Shown in pieces: positions 16,911 to 25,542 of a stretch of 64,000 bases of DNA; within the stretch, counting starts at the first letter, position 1; each line of letters begins with the position of its first letter. The stretch comes from Collinsella sp. AF33-16. GTDB lineage: Bacteria; Actinomycetota; Coriobacteriia; Coriobacteriales; Coriobacteriaceae. A program made the position numbers and the translations under genes. The stretch spans positions 186,001 through 250,000 of the forward strand of contig NZ_QRQC01000001.1 of the NCBI RefSeq assembly GCF_003475325.1. Direction: 5' to 3'. The notes under the pieces are model-generated. The model was not told the origin of the DNA. It was given only the letters and a program-made list of their open reading frames with translations, and made no database searches.

Positions 16911-17750
16911 ATGGCGATCTATGTGACATCTGATGCTCACGGGCACGTGCGTGCGCTTGACGAGGCCCTGTCTAAGATCTCGTTGACGTCCGACGACACG
17001 CTGTACGTGCTGGGCGACATGATCGATCGCGGGCCCGATCCGGTCGGCGTTATTAAGCTCGTGCGCTCGCTGCCCAACGCCCGTGTGCTCAAGGGCAATC
17101 ACGAGCAGATCATGCTCGATGCCATCATTGGCCAGGATCCGCTCGATGCCGAGACCTGGGATATCAACGGTGGCTGGACGACGCGCGAGCAGCTCAACGA
17201 CATGGAATTTGACGCATACGAGGAGCTCGTGCGATGGATGGCCGCGCTGCCGCTCTACGCGGTGGCCGAGACCGAGGAGCGCCCGTATCTGCTGGTACAT
17301 GCTGGAATTGAGATGAAGGCGGCGCGCGCGTTTTTGCTTGAGCATGGCGTCGATTGTGCCGATGGCGTTGGAGCGGTGGGTGCCGATCGCGAGCTGCTGC
17401 AGCAGATGCTCGCGGTGCAGTCGGCCGATGACCTGCTGTGGATTCGTCACGGCTATTGGGATGCGCCGACCGGGCTGCTTTCTGCCGAGGGCAAGGGTCC
17501 GGTCGTGGTGAGCGGTCACACGCCAACGGTGTCGCTCGGGCGTTATTGCGAGGTCGGTGGTCTTGCGGGGCTCGATGAGGAGTCGGGCCGCGGGCAGATC
17601 GTGCGCCTGGGTGGCGAGGATACCGCCGGCGTGCCCGATCGCATCGATATCGACTGCGCCGCCGCCACCGGCTCCGAGTTCGGCCGCGTCGGGATCCTGC
17701 GGCTCGATGATGGGGCGGAGTTCTACGCGAACATCAACCCGGGCGAATAA
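16911..17750 (+). CDS. Calcineurin-like metallophosphoesterase
   Basis: 279 residues from ATG 16911, which has AGGAGAGG (16897-16904) at 6 bases spacing; an earlier TTG at 16869 lacks support. Motifs of the PPP-type metallophosphatase fold are all present: DAHGH near residue 7, GDMIDRGPD near residue 36, GNHE near residue 63, and later histidines in VHAG and SGHTPT. Such enzymes dephosphorylate proteins or dinucleoside polyphosphates (Ser/Thr phosphatase or ApaH-like). The substrate is unknown. It is monocistronic and followed by the second 123-bp repeat region. Confidence 0.9.
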   Translation: MAIYVTSDAHGHVRALDEALSKISLTSDDTLYVLGDMIDRGPDPVGVIKLVRSLPNARVLKGNHEQIMLDAIIGQDPLDAETWDINGGWTTREQLNDMEFDAYEELVRWMAALPLYAVAETEERPYLLVHAGIEMKAARAFLLEHGVDCADGVGAVGADRELLQQMLAVQSADDLLWIRHGYWDAPTGLLSAEGKGPVVVSGHTPTVSLGRYCEVGGLAGLDEESGRGQIVRLGGEDTAGVPDRIDIDCAAATGSEFGRVGILRLDDGAEFYANINPGE

Positions 17751-18105
17751 TCGGTGCAAGTGGTAGCTAATTTGGGACGGAGCTTTTTTGACTACTTTCG
17801 GAGAATAGCGCTTTCTTGCTCGGTAAGCGCGAGAAATGAGGAGCGTCTGCGTCCTCGGCAGTGCGAAAATGCTCGAAAAACCGTCGCAACGGAGTCAAAC
17901 GACGTTGCGACGGTTCTTTTTTGGCTGTCCGCTGGCTAAGTGAGTAGACTTTTTTGGAAATGCCGAGCAGCCGGCAAATTTGCCTCAACAAAACCGCAGG
18001 TCACTGACTTGTGTTTTGCCGGTGTGGTCAGGGATTCGGCAAAAGTCTACTCACTTAGTTTTGCGTGTCGCAAATCGTCCGCAACGAGACCCCCCATTGC
18101 GCCAA
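17751..18105. repeat. Intergenic region carrying repeat element copy B
   Basis: 355 bp without a gene. It starts with GGTAGCTAATTTGGGACGG followed by AGCTTTTTTGACTACTTTCGG, which recurs inverted near 29598-29633. It continues with CGTCGCAACGGAGTC and GACGTTGCGACGGTTCTTTT, a terminator-like hairpin, and then the 123-bp element. Order and spacing match 14660-14935, indicating a duplicated compound repeat of about 240 bp. Confidence 0.75.
17936..18058. repeat. 123-bp dispersed element with terminal inverted repeats, copy B
   Basis: It starts CTAAGTGAGTAGACTTTT and ends AAAAGTCTACTCACTTAG, a perfect 18-base terminal inverted repeat. The interior includes AAAACCGCAGGTCACTGACT, shared with copy A with a few changes. 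Confidence 0.88.
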
Positions 18106-19680
18106 TTAGGCGCCGTATGGGTTACGGTCGCGTTCGATGCGCTGGCGTATGTGGGTGTACTCGATAATCAGCAGCACCAGGAGTAGGGCCATGATGGCTA
18201 GGTAGCTCACCACGGCGCCCATCAGACCCAGCAGGTTGATCAGGATCACCGGCAGCACCACGCTTACGGCGAAGCAGATCAGGTAGATTTTGGTGACGTC
18301 GCCGGCATGGCGCAGCACCGTGATGATGGCGTAGATAAAGTCGATGGCCGCGGTGACGCCGCCGGCGACAACCATCAGCAGTGCCAGCGTGCGGTAGCGC
18401 TCAAAATTGAGGCCGTACATGAAGCTCATGAGGGGAATACCGGGACCTGCCATAAATGCGGCGCACGCTCCGGTAATGACCACGATCAGTGCCATAACGG
18501 CAACAATAATCAGGTCAAAGCGGCGACGCTTGCGCGGATTCGTCCAAATGCTCGACAGACGCAGAAGCTGCGGTTTATAGACAAATCCGATGCTCAACAA
18601 AATGGCCTGCGCTGGAAAGAACAGGGCATTAAAGTACAGCTGATATTTGTATGCCAGCGTGCCTTCCATCACAAACTTGGGCATGCTTTCAATAAGGTTG
18701 AACAGGAACAGTGCACCAAAGAGCGGGGCGCACTGGACAAACAGGTGGCCGACCTCGCGCAGGCTCACGTGGCGCGATTTTTCGGTCTCGAGCAGGGCAA
18801 GCGGCGCGGTGACCAGCACGAGCGAGGCGATGGCGGTGACACCCATGGCCATGGCCGCGATGGGCATACTGCGCGTGAGGAACAGCGCCACGCTAAAGAC
18901 CGCGATGACGCCGACGGATCGTGGCGTTTGGCTCATGCCGGCCAGGTAGAGTTTGTCGGCCTGCTGCAGGCGGCCCTCGTACACGTCGGCAATGCCGTCG
19001 ATCACCTTATACAGGTAGACGCCCAGGCCGATTGTGGCCATCTGCGCATCGTAGCCGCGGGCGCTGCTGTATACCAGGCCGCATGCCAGCGCGAGCGCTC
19101 CGCAGATCAAGCGGTTGAGCTGGTAAGAGACAAAGGACGTCTTTTCGTCGATATCCGAGACCTGGAAATTGCGCACGCCGTAGTTGCACGCGATCATGAT
19201 GAGCGTGCCGGTGACAAAGGCGATGGAGAATTTGCCAGCCTCCTCGGCGCCCACGAGCTGTGTGGACACGATGGTGAGCAACGGAAACGCCATGCCCCAC
19301 ACGGCGGTGCCCAGGGTATTCCAAAGGTAGTCGCGACGGGTGGCGTGATCTTCGTACTCGGCTTCTTGCGTGGAGAAGCCGCCGCCGTAGACGGCTCCGA
19401 GCAGGCGGTTCCACCAGGCATTGACCATGCGGTGGATGGGGCCGGGCTGGCGATCGCGCTCGCGGCGACGGCGTGTGGCCTGGCTGCTGTCGGGACCGCC
19501 GGCGTTACGCTGGCTTAGCTCTTGGATTCGTGCGAGCTCCTCGGCGGTGTGCGATGCGGGGAACAGGCCGTTCTCGATGCGTCCGCCCTGCCCGTGCGCC
19601 CCGTCCGATACGGTGGGGTCGGCGACGCCATTGCGGCGGGCGATGGCGCGGCGAATGCTATCGATGGGCGTGATGCTCAA
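18106..19680 (-). CDS. Polysaccharide biosynthesis flippase-like membrane protein
   Basis: 524 residues from TTG 19680 (LSITPIDSIRR), preceded by an AAAGGA ribosome-binding site. The longer upstream ORF has no support and is Arg/Thr-rich noise. After about 90 cytoplasmic residues there are roughly twelve to fourteen hydrophobic segments, typical of Wzx-type (PST/MATE-like) lipid-linked oligosaccharide flippases. It probably moves cell-wall or capsule glycan precursors across the membrane. It stands alone rather than in a glycan cluster, although a WecA-like gene lies at 26752-27951. The start codon is the least certain part. Confidence 0.75.
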   Translation of the reverse strand: MSITPIDSIRRAIARRNGVADPTVSDGAHGQGGRIENGLFPASHTAEELARIQELSQRNAGGPDSSQATRRRRERDRQPGPIHRMVNAWWNRLLGAVYGGGFSTQEAEYEDHATRRDYLWNTLGTAVWGMAFPLLTIVSTQLVGAEEAGKFSIAFVTGTLIMIACNYGVRNFQVSDIDEKTSFVSYQLNRLICGALALACGLVYSSARGYDAQMATIGLGVYLYKVIDGIADVYEGRLQQADKLYLAGMSQTPRSVGVIAVFSVALFLTRSMPIAAMAMGVTAIASLVLVTAPLALLETEKSRHVSLREVGHLFVQCAPLFGALFLFNLIESMPKFVMEGTLAYKYQLYFNALFFPAQAILLSIGFVYKPQLLRLSSIWTNPRKRRRFDLIIVAVMALIVVITGACAAFMAGPGIPLMSFMYGLNFERYRTLALLMVVAGGVTAAIDFIYAIITVLRHAGDVTKIYLICFAVSVVLPVILINLLGLMGAVVSYLAIMALLLVLLIIEYTHIRQRIERDRNPYGA

Positions 19681-20059
19681 AGCGGAGTCCTTTCTATTGC
19701 TGCGCTCTAGTATAGACGCGACGGTGTTCGTTCGTGTTTTTGAACAGGTTGTTCGATAATTTCGGCGGCGCCATTCAGTAGACGGCACTTAGGGACGCTC
19801 TTTTTGTGCCGGCACTTTGGGAACGTCCCTAAGTGCCGGCATCCGGGGACGCTCCTTGGTTGTTGCCTGTTCAAGAGTGTCCCCAACGATTAGTCGTTTA
19901 AAAACGTCCCCAATGACTAGGCCGCTTGCCTGCGATTTTTGACCGTTGGGCGGGCTTGCCGCCCTTGCCGCAAAAACGTTTTTGCATATCGGGTACAACG
20001 GGCTTTACGTGAGTAAAGTGCGCGTCGCGTCCACGTGTCGCGTTTTTAAAGGAGGCCCC
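19681..20059. repeat. Intergenic region with GGCACTT/GGGACG palindromes
   Basis: 379 bp. GCCGGCACTT (about 19808) pairs with AAGTGCCGGC (about 19832), and several GGGACG(C/T) blocks lie around it. A second block reads CGATTAGTCGTTTAAAAACG with CCCCAATGACTAGG. Related sequence lies at 33110-33160 and 40013-40055. The right end (about 19980-20047) precedes pckA and should hold its promoter; no clear boxes were found. Confidence 0.6.
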
Positions 20060-21730
20060 ATGCCTGGTGTTACCCCTGCAGATGTTTTGTCCAACTTTGG
20101 TATTACGCTGGTCGAAGATCCCGCCGAGAATCAGCCCCGTCTGCTGGTCGATCTACCCGCCGCGGAGCTCGTCGAGCACGCTATCCGCCGCGAAGAAGGC
20201 CGCATGGCATCCAACGGCGCGCTGGTGATCGAGACGGGGGAGCGCACCGGCCGTTCCCCCAATGACCGCTTTATCGTCGACACCCCCGATGTCCACGACA
20301 AAATTGCCTGGGGCGCCGTCAACCGCCCGCTGTCCGTCGAGAGCTATGAGGCCATCAAGGCCGGCATCGTCGACTATCTCAACGAGCGCGACGTGTTCGT
20401 CACCCGCGGCATGGCAGGCGCCGACCGCAACCACACGCGTCGACTGCTCGTTGCCTGCGAGCGTGCCAGCCAGGCACTCTTTATTAAGCAGATGCTCGCC
20501 CGCCCGCTCGCCCGCGAAATCGCGCGCACCGGCGAGCCCGACTTCTGCGTGCTCGCAGCGCCCGGTTACCAGTGCGACCCTGCCATCAAGGGCCTCAACT
20601 CCAGCGCTGCCGTGGTCATCAACTTCCAGGAACGCGTGATTCTGGTCGCCGGCACCGGCTACTCCGGCGAGATTAAAAAGTCGATCTTCAGCGTTATGAA
20701 TTATTTGCTGCCCGTCGAGGACGACGTGCTGCCCATGCACTGCTCGGCTAGCATGGATCCCGTCACGCATGAGACCGCCGTGTTCTTTGGCCTGTCGGGC
20801 ACCGGCAAGACCACGCTTTCGGCCAACCCCACGCGCCTGCTGATCGGCGACGACGAGCACGGTTGGTCCGATATGGGCATCTTTAACGTCGAGGGCGGCT
20901 GCTACGCCAAGTGCGAGGGCCTGGACGCGTTCCACGAGCCTGAGATCTTCAACGCTGTCCGTTTTGGCGCCATTTGCGAAAATGTGGTGCTCGACGAGAA
21001 TCGTAAGCCCAACTACGATGACGTCTCGATCACGCATAATACGCGCGTGGCCTATCCCGTCGAGCATATCCCCAACGCGTGGACCAAGGGCATGGGCACC
21101 ATCCCGAGCGTCGTGTTGTTTTTGACTTGCGACGCTTTTGGCGTGCTGCCGCCCATCTCGCGTCTGACGGCCGACGCCGCCATGTACCACTTTGTGACGG
21201 GCTTTACGGCCAAGATTCCCGGCACCGAGGTCGGCGTCACCGAGCCCACGCCCACGTTCTCTTCGCTGTTCGGCGAACCGTTTATGCCACTCGACCCCAT
21301 GGTTTACGCCAAGATGCTCGGCGAGCGCATTGCCGACGGCCGCACGCGTGTGTACCTGGTCAACACCGGCTGGATCGGCGGCGGCTACGGCGTGGGCCAT
21401 CGCATCGAGCTTGCCTACACGCGCGCCCTGGTGGCCCACGCCCTCGACGGTACCATCGAGGACAGCGAGTTCTTGCACGACGATATTTTTAACGTCGACA
21501 TTCCCACCACGTGCCACGGTGTGCCCGACGGCATTCTGGTGCCGCGCCAGTACTGGCAGAGCACCGCTCGCTACGACGAGGCAGCGCACAACCTGGCGGT
21601 GATGTTCGAGGAGAACTTCGAGAAGAAGTACTCGCACCTGCCCGAGTCCGTCAAGGCCGCCGGTCCGCACGCTCAAGTACACGCCGACGCCCGTCATCGC
21701 GGCCGCGGGCTGCTGGGACTTCGCCACTAA
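20060..21730 (+). CDS. pckA: Phosphoenolpyruvate carboxykinase (ATP)
   Basis: 556 residues from ATG 20060, which has a perfect AAAGGAGG ribosome-binding site (20048-20054). The ATP-type signature is clear: GLSGTGKTTLSANPTR (kinase-1a P-loop), LIGDDEHGW (kinase-2) and NTGWIGGGYGVG. It interconverts oxaloacetate plus ATP with PEP plus CO2 plus ADP. In anaerobes it often runs toward oxaloacetate. Family members end at an AAGP motif. Here about 18 arginine/histidine-rich residues follow AAGPHA, while a shifted frame gives a more coding-like tail (AGPTLKYTPTPVIAAAGCW), so a one-base shift near 21665 is possible. Confidence 0.95.
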   Translation: MPGVTPADVLSNFGITLVEDPAENQPRLLVDLPAAELVEHAIRREEGRMASNGALVIETGERTGRSPNDRFIVDTPDVHDKIAWGAVNRPLSVESYEAIKAGIVDYLNERDVFVTRGMAGADRNHTRRLLVACERASQALFIKQMLARPLAREIARTGEPDFCVLAAPGYQCDPAIKGLNSSAAVVINFQERVILVAGTGYSGEIKKSIFSVMNYLLPVEDDVLPMHCSASMDPVTHETAVFFGLSGTGKTTLSANPTRLLIGDDEHGWSDMGIFNVEGGCYAKCEGLDAFHEPEIFNAVRFGAICENVVLDENRKPNYDDVSITHNTRVAYPVEHIPNAWTKGMGTIPSVVLFLTCDAFGVLPPISRLTADAAMYHFVTGFTAKIPGTEVGVTEPTPTFSSLFGEPFMPLDPMVYAKMLGERIADGRTRVYLVNTGWIGGGYGVGHRIELAYTRALVAHALDGTIEDSEFLHDDIFNVDIPTTCHGVPDGILVPRQYWQSTARYDEAAHNLAVMFEENFEKKYSHLPESVKAAGPHAQVHADARHRGRGLLGLRH

Positions 21731-21745
21731 CGTTGCTTCAGACCC

Positions 21746-21782
21746 AAAACCACCATAAAGGGGACACCTTTGTGGTGGTTTT
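21746..21782. terminator. AACCACC-type palindromic terminator, copy 1
   Basis: AAAACCACCATAAAGG pairs with CCTTTGTGGTGGTTTT across a short loop, 15 bp after the pckA stop. It ends in a T-run. It is the most divergent of six related copies in the window. Confidence 0.8.
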
Positions 21783-21950
21783 GCTCGCGCGGATGACTCG
21801 GGTTACAATACGCCTGACATATCGTCCCCTTCTCCGGATGGGGACAGCGTAAGCGCTCTTGTGGCGGCACCGTAGGACTTTGAAGGTGGCCGCTGTGAGA
21901 GCGCTTTTTGTTTAGACGCTCGCGTGGGGCGAATCGTGAAGGGAGCACGT

Positions 21951-22670
21951 ATGAAGGGCTTTGTTGCCGAGAATTCGTTTTGGGAGCTGTTTCCGCAGGC
22001 GGCTATCGGCGTTGTGGTCGTAAAGGGCATGAAGCCCGCGGCCCAGATACCCCAGGAGGACGTGGATGCGATTGCCGCGCTGCTTGACCGCGCCAATATC
22101 GACGCGGAGCGCCATCTGACCAGCGATACTATCAGCGAGAACGCACCGGTCAAGGCATGGCGTGACGCGTACCGTCTGTTCAAGACCAAAAAGGGCGCGC
22201 GTTGCTCAATCGAGAACCTGCTCAAACGCGTGCTCAAAGGCAAGCCGGTGGGCCACATTACGTCCGCGGTGGACATCTACAACACGGTGTCGCTGACCTA
22301 CGCGCTGCCCGTGGGAGGCGAGGATTTGCATGCGATCGAGGGTGACCTTCGCTTGAAGGTGACCGACGGTGGCGATGCGTTCCTGCCCCTTGGTGAGGAA
22401 GCGGACGACCCGACGCTGCCCGGCGAGCTCGCCTATATCGACGATGCAGGCGCCGTGTGCCGCTGCTGGAACTGGCGCGACGGCGTTCGAACGGCGCTGT
22501 CCGATGATTCGGCCGATGCGTTCCTGGCGATTGAGTGCGTGGAGCCCGAGCGGATGGGGGATTGCCAGGCCGCGATCGATCGCTTAGCCGAGCTGCTCGA
22601 GCGCTATCTGGGAGCGACGGTTGTCGTTAAGACGCTTGTGACTCGCGACAATCCCTGCGTGGAGCTGTAG
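21951..22670 (+). CDS. B3/4 domain protein
   Basis: 239 residues from ATG 21951 with GAAGGGAG upstream (21938-21945). The middle reads SIENLLKRVLKGKPVGHITS, then VDIYNTVSLTYALPVGG and LPGELAYIDDAG. This is the B3/4 fold found in the phenylalanyl-tRNA synthetase beta chain and in stand-alone proteins. Stand-alone members are suspected to edit or bind amino acids or mischarged tRNA, but the function is unproven. It is monocistronic, with a palindromic terminator after it. Confidence 0.85.
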   Translation: MKGFVAENSFWELFPQAAIGVVVVKGMKPAAQIPQEDVDAIAALLDRANIDAERHLTSDTISENAPVKAWRDAYRLFKTKKGARCSIENLLKRVLKGKPVGHITSAVDIYNTVSLTYALPVGGEDLHAIEGDLRLKVTDGGDAFLPLGEEADDPTLPGELAYIDDAGAVCRCWNWRDGVRTALSDDSADAFLAIECVEPERMGDCQAAIDRLAELLERYLGATVVVKTLVTRDNPCVEL

Positions 22671-22698
22671 CGGCGCCTGCGGATCATGTTCGCCGGTC

Positions 22699-22739
22699 AA
22701 AACCACCACAAAGGTGCCTGTCCCCTTTGTGGTGGTTTT
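22699..22739. terminator. AACCACC-type palindromic terminator, copy 2
   Basis: AAAACCACCACAAAGG and CCTTTGTGGTGGTTTT, with GTGCCTGTCC between, 28 bp after the B3/4 gene stop. Confidence 0.85.
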
Positions 22740-22843
22740 TATGTTGATGGGTTAACAAATGGGGTATTTGGGTTCGGGTGTCGGCTTATGCGACTAAGAT
22801 GTTTACCCGTAAGCATTATGCAAGCGAAAGGCGGTCGTCTCCC

Positions 22844-23293
22844 ATGCAGCAGAACGACGAGACACGTTTCGAGGACTTTGTCGGACTGATCAGCGGGCTC
22901 TACAAGGAGATCCAGCGCATTAAGACATCCGAGGGCGCAAGGCTGGGCCTCAAGGGCTCCGACGTTATGTGCCTGTACTATCTTGAGCGCAGCAAGGACG
23001 GCCTGACTGGTGCTGACCTGGCTCGCATGGCAGGCGTGACCCGTGCCGCCGTCTCGCGCACGCTCGCGCATCTGGAGGAGGGCGGTTACGTTGAGGTCGA
23101 TGATTCGGGCGATGCCGCCGTTAAGTATCGTGCTCCGGTGCGCCTGACCGCTCTAGGCGGCGAGAGCATGAGCGAGGCGGACCGCATCATTCGCGAGGTG
23201 CTCGATACCACCGGTAAGGCTATGGGTGTGGAGCAGCGCGAGCAGATGTATGCGTCGCTGCGCACGATTCTCAACACCCTGCGCGAGATCTAG
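22844..23293 (+). CDS. MarR-family transcriptional regulator
   Basis: 149 residues from ATG 22844 with GAAAGGCGG at 22826-22834. It has a winged helix-turn-helix: DGLTGADLARMAGVTRAAVS is the recognition region, followed by RTLAHLEEGGYVEVDD and a wing, flanked by helical dimerisation segments. It probably represses a nearby promoter in response to a small ligand. The next gene, DegV-like, lies 119 bp downstream on the same strand and may be a target (inference). Confidence 0.88.
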   Translation: MQQNDETRFEDFVGLISGLYKEIQRIKTSEGARLGLKGSDVMCLYYLERSKDGLTGADLARMAGVTRAAVSRTLAHLEEGGYVEVDDSGDAAVKYRAPVRLTALGGESMSEADRIIREVLDTTGKAMGVEQREQMYASLRTILNTLREI

Positions 23294-23412
23294 AGCCGCG
23301 CTGGAGCTAGCTTTCAGCCAAGAACTGCATCGTCCCGTTTGAGCGCGTATGCCGTGCCGGGGCATTGCTGTCAAAATTCCCCGCGCGGGACCTGCGCAAG
23401 AAAGGATTCGTT

Positions 23413-24267
23413 ATGTCCGTCCGCATTATTACCGATTCCGCAAGCGATATGTCGCCGGCTGAGCACCCCGCTCTGCATGTTCTGCCGCTGTCCGTCACCT
23501 TTGGCACCGATGTGTACATGGATGGCGTCGACATCGATCACCAGCGCTTTTACGAGATGCTTGTGGAGCGCGATGAGCTGCCCAAGACCGGCCAGGTCAA
23601 CCCGTACGCGTTTTCGCAGGCGATTGCCGAGGCGCGTGAGGCCGGCGATGAGGCTGTGATTATTACCGTGGGTGCCAAGCTCTCGGGCACCAACCAGAGT
23701 GCTCGTACGGCACTTGCCGAGGCGCCGGGCGGCGACATGTTCGTCGTGGACAGCAATAACGTGACCTTGGGCGAGCGCGTGCTGGTCGAGTATGCGCTGC
23801 GCCTGGTGGACGAGGGCCAGGGCGCGGCTCAGGTTGCGGCGGCTGTCGAGGCCGTGCGCGACCGCGTGGTCGTCATCGGCCTGCTCGAGACGTTGGAGTA
23901 CCTGGTGCGCGGCGGTCGCCTGTCTGCTGCGGCCGGTGCCGTGGGTACGCTGCTCAACGTAAAGCCCGTGGTGGCTGCCGAGGAGGGTCTGATCGTGCAG
24001 CTGGGCAAGGCGCGCGGTTCCAAGAACGGACGTAACCTGCTCAACCAGAAGGTCGAAAAGGCGGGCGGCATCGACTTTTCCATGCCGCTGGCGCTCGGCT
24101 ATACGGGCCTTTCGGATGCGGTGCTCAAGAAGTATATCGAGGACAGCGCGGCACTGTGGGCTGGCCACACCGAGGGCGAACTGCCTGTCCACACCATTGG
24201 CGCCACCATCGGCACCCACGTAGGTCCCGGCGCCGTAGCCGTAGCCTTCTTCCAGCCCGTCAACTAA
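23413..24267 (+). CDS. DegV family fatty-acid-binding protein
   Basis: 284 residues from ATG 23413 with AAGAAAGGA just upstream. It opens with MSVRIITDSASDMSP, has LSGTNQSA in the middle and ends HVGPGAVAVAFF, all DegV/FakB signatures. FakB proteins present fatty acids to the kinase FakA for incorporation into phospholipids. No FakA-like gene is in this window. The length is normal. Confidence 0.92.
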   Translation: MSVRIITDSASDMSPAEHPALHVLPLSVTFGTDVYMDGVDIDHQRFYEMLVERDELPKTGQVNPYAFSQAIAEAREAGDEAVIITVGAKLSGTNQSARTALAEAPGGDMFVVDSNNVTLGERVLVEYALRLVDEGQGAAQVAAAVEAVRDRVVVIGLLETLEYLVRGGRLSAAAGAVGTLLNVKPVVAAEEGLIVQLGKARGSKNGRNLLNQKVEKAGGIDFSMPLALGYTGLSDAVLKKYIEDSAALWAGHTEGELPVHTIGATIGTHVGPGAVAVAFFQPVN

Positions 24268-24279
24268 CCGACTTGCTAT

Positions 24280-24318
24280 AAACCACCACAAAGGGGACAG
24301 GCACCTTTGTGGTGGTTT
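24280..24318. terminator. AACCACC-type palindromic terminator, copy 3
   Basis: AAACCACCACAAAGG and CCTTTGTGGTGGTTT, with the loop in the opposite orientation (GGACAGGCA), 12 bp after the DegV stop. The reversed loop shows that the element can insert in either direction. Confidence 0.85.
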
Positions 24319-24347
24319 AGGCTATTCCGGGTGGAAGGGAGCTAGCA

Positions 24348-24668
24348 ATGGCGTCTGAGGGCTTTTTTGAGCGGGTGTACGAGGTGGTCGAGCAGATTCC
24401 CGAGGGGATGGTCGCCACCTACGGTCAGGTGGCGCTGCTCGCCGGTCGTCCGCGGAGTGCGCGGTACGTGGGGTATGCCCTGCATAGCAATCCGCGCCCT
24501 GGTCAGATTCCCTGCCATCGTGTGGTGTTTGCCGATGGCCGCATTTGCGAGGGCTTTGCGTTTGGCGGCCCCGATGCTCAACGTGAGCTTTTGCTAGGGG
24601 AGGGCGTGACGTTTGCCGATCCCAGGCACGTCGATCTGGGTGCCTGTCGTTGGCCTGCCGGGCTGTAG
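24348..24668 (+). CDS. MGMT-family DNA alkyltransferase-like protein
   Basis: 106 residues, about the size of the catalytic domain alone. It carries IPCHRVV, the alkyl-acceptor cysteine motif of O6-methylguanine-DNA methyltransferases, plus TYGQVALLAGRPRSARYVG, the DNA-binding helix-turn-helix and arginine finger region. It lacks the N-terminal domain of Ogt/Ada. Alkyltransferase-like proteins usually have W in place of C; here the cysteine is retained, so direct repair is possible. GAAGGGAG precedes ATG 24348. Confidence 0.87.
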   Translation: MASEGFFERVYEVVEQIPEGMVATYGQVALLAGRPRSARYVGYALHSNPRPGQIPCHRVVFADGRICEGFAFGGPDAQRELLLGEGVTFADPRHVDLGACRWPAGL

Positions 24669-25025
24669 CGACTCGTTCGTGTCAAAACCACCACAAAGGC
24701 TCCTGTCCCCTTTGTGGTGGTTTTAGTTTACCTGAGCTAACTTATGGAGAAGGTGTGGCGGCGTTTATTGTCGCTACAAAGTAAACCACGGCGAACTATA
24801 TTGGTTTCAGCAACGGAGCAGGCAATAGGCGATGAAAAAGCCTGCCCTGTTGAGTTTGATTCGCATTCCTCCCCTCTGTGCGATTCAACGGTGTACTTCG
24901 GGAAAGCGCCCGTCGGCTGCCATGGCCGGCGGGCGCTTTCCCGTAATCATGGGACAAAACATCAGGTCCGTTATCCCAAAATGAGGTGCCGACGTTTGGC
25001 CTTAGGGCGGCACAAACTTTGATTG
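24669..25025. other. Intergenic region with terminator and large hairpin
   Basis: 357 bp. AACCACC-type terminator copy 4 is at its start. A large hairpin GGGAAAGCGCCCG (24900-24912) pairs with CGGGCGCTTTCCC (about 24930-24942). A degenerate TGGGACAAAA...TTATCCCA palindrome lies at 24950-24978. Two short reading frames here have no ribosome-binding site or recognisable content. Confidence 0.6.
24684..24724. terminator. AACCACC-type palindromic terminator, copy 4
   Basis: AAAACCACCACAAAGG and CCTTTGTGGTGGTTTT around CTCCTGTCC, 16 bp after the MGMT-like stop. Confidence 0.85.
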
Positions 25026-25319
25026 TTAGTCCCGCTTGCAGCAACCGATCTTTGTAAGCCCCTGCGGCGTCTCTTCGCCCGCGGGGATTCTTGGGCTGTT
25101 GCTTCCCAGATACGCCTCTACATGCCGCGCGAACGCTTGCCACGACCACTCGTCTTTATCGGCCTCAAGCCGATCGGGGGAAATCGCGTTGAACAGGCAC
25201 GTTGGAATCTCGTGCTCGTGCAGATTCTTGGCGATACAAGGCGTGCAGCCCTTGTCGTGGTTGACAGGGTTAAACGGGCATTTCCGGTCGTTGCATGTAC
25301 AAAACGCAACTGAGCTCAT
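25026..25319 (-). CDS. Cysteine-rich DUF6485-type protein
   Basis: 97 residues. The N-terminal half has CTCNDRKCPFNP...CTPCIAKNLHEHEIPTC, consistent with a small metal-binding domain, followed by WSWQAFARHVEAYL and a C-terminal GCCKRD. This matches the DUF6485 family as I remember it. The function is unknown. The start at 25319 follows GAAGGAGCC in the minus-strand sequence. It is a single gene. Confidence 0.75.
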   Translation of the reverse strand: MSSVAFCTCNDRKCPFNPVNHDKGCTPCIAKNLHEHEIPTCLFNAISPDRLEADKDEWSWQAFARHVEAYLGSNSPRIPAGEETPQGLTKIGCCKRD

Positions 25320-25471
25320 GGGGCTCCTTCCAGTCGGTCGGCTCTGCTGTAAAACGCTGCCGCATGTTAAAACAATAGGGCGTCATTGCTTAACAGAATA
25401 TAGTCTTAGGGTGCTTGCGACTTAGGGGTTCTGCCGAGCGGCTGAATACCTCGGCGACCGACCTCTGAAGA

Positions 25472-25520
25472 AAACAAAACCGCCGCAATGAGGATTGTAC
25501 TCATCGCGGCGGTTTTGTTT
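25472..25520 (-). terminator. Intrinsic terminator of trpS
   Basis: AAACAAAACCGCCGC (25472-25486) pairs with GCGGCGGTTTTGTTT (25506-25520), continued by ATGA/TCAT inside. On the minus strand it ends in a T-rich run, 22 bp beyond the trpS stop. Confidence 0.85.
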
Positions 25521-25542
25521 GACTGCTGTTTATTGTTCTCGG

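Noticed and set aside
24744..25149. Two overlapping reading frames on opposite strands near the MGMT-like gene
   Set aside because: They overlap hairpins and the DUF6485 gene and have no start signals or recognisable content.
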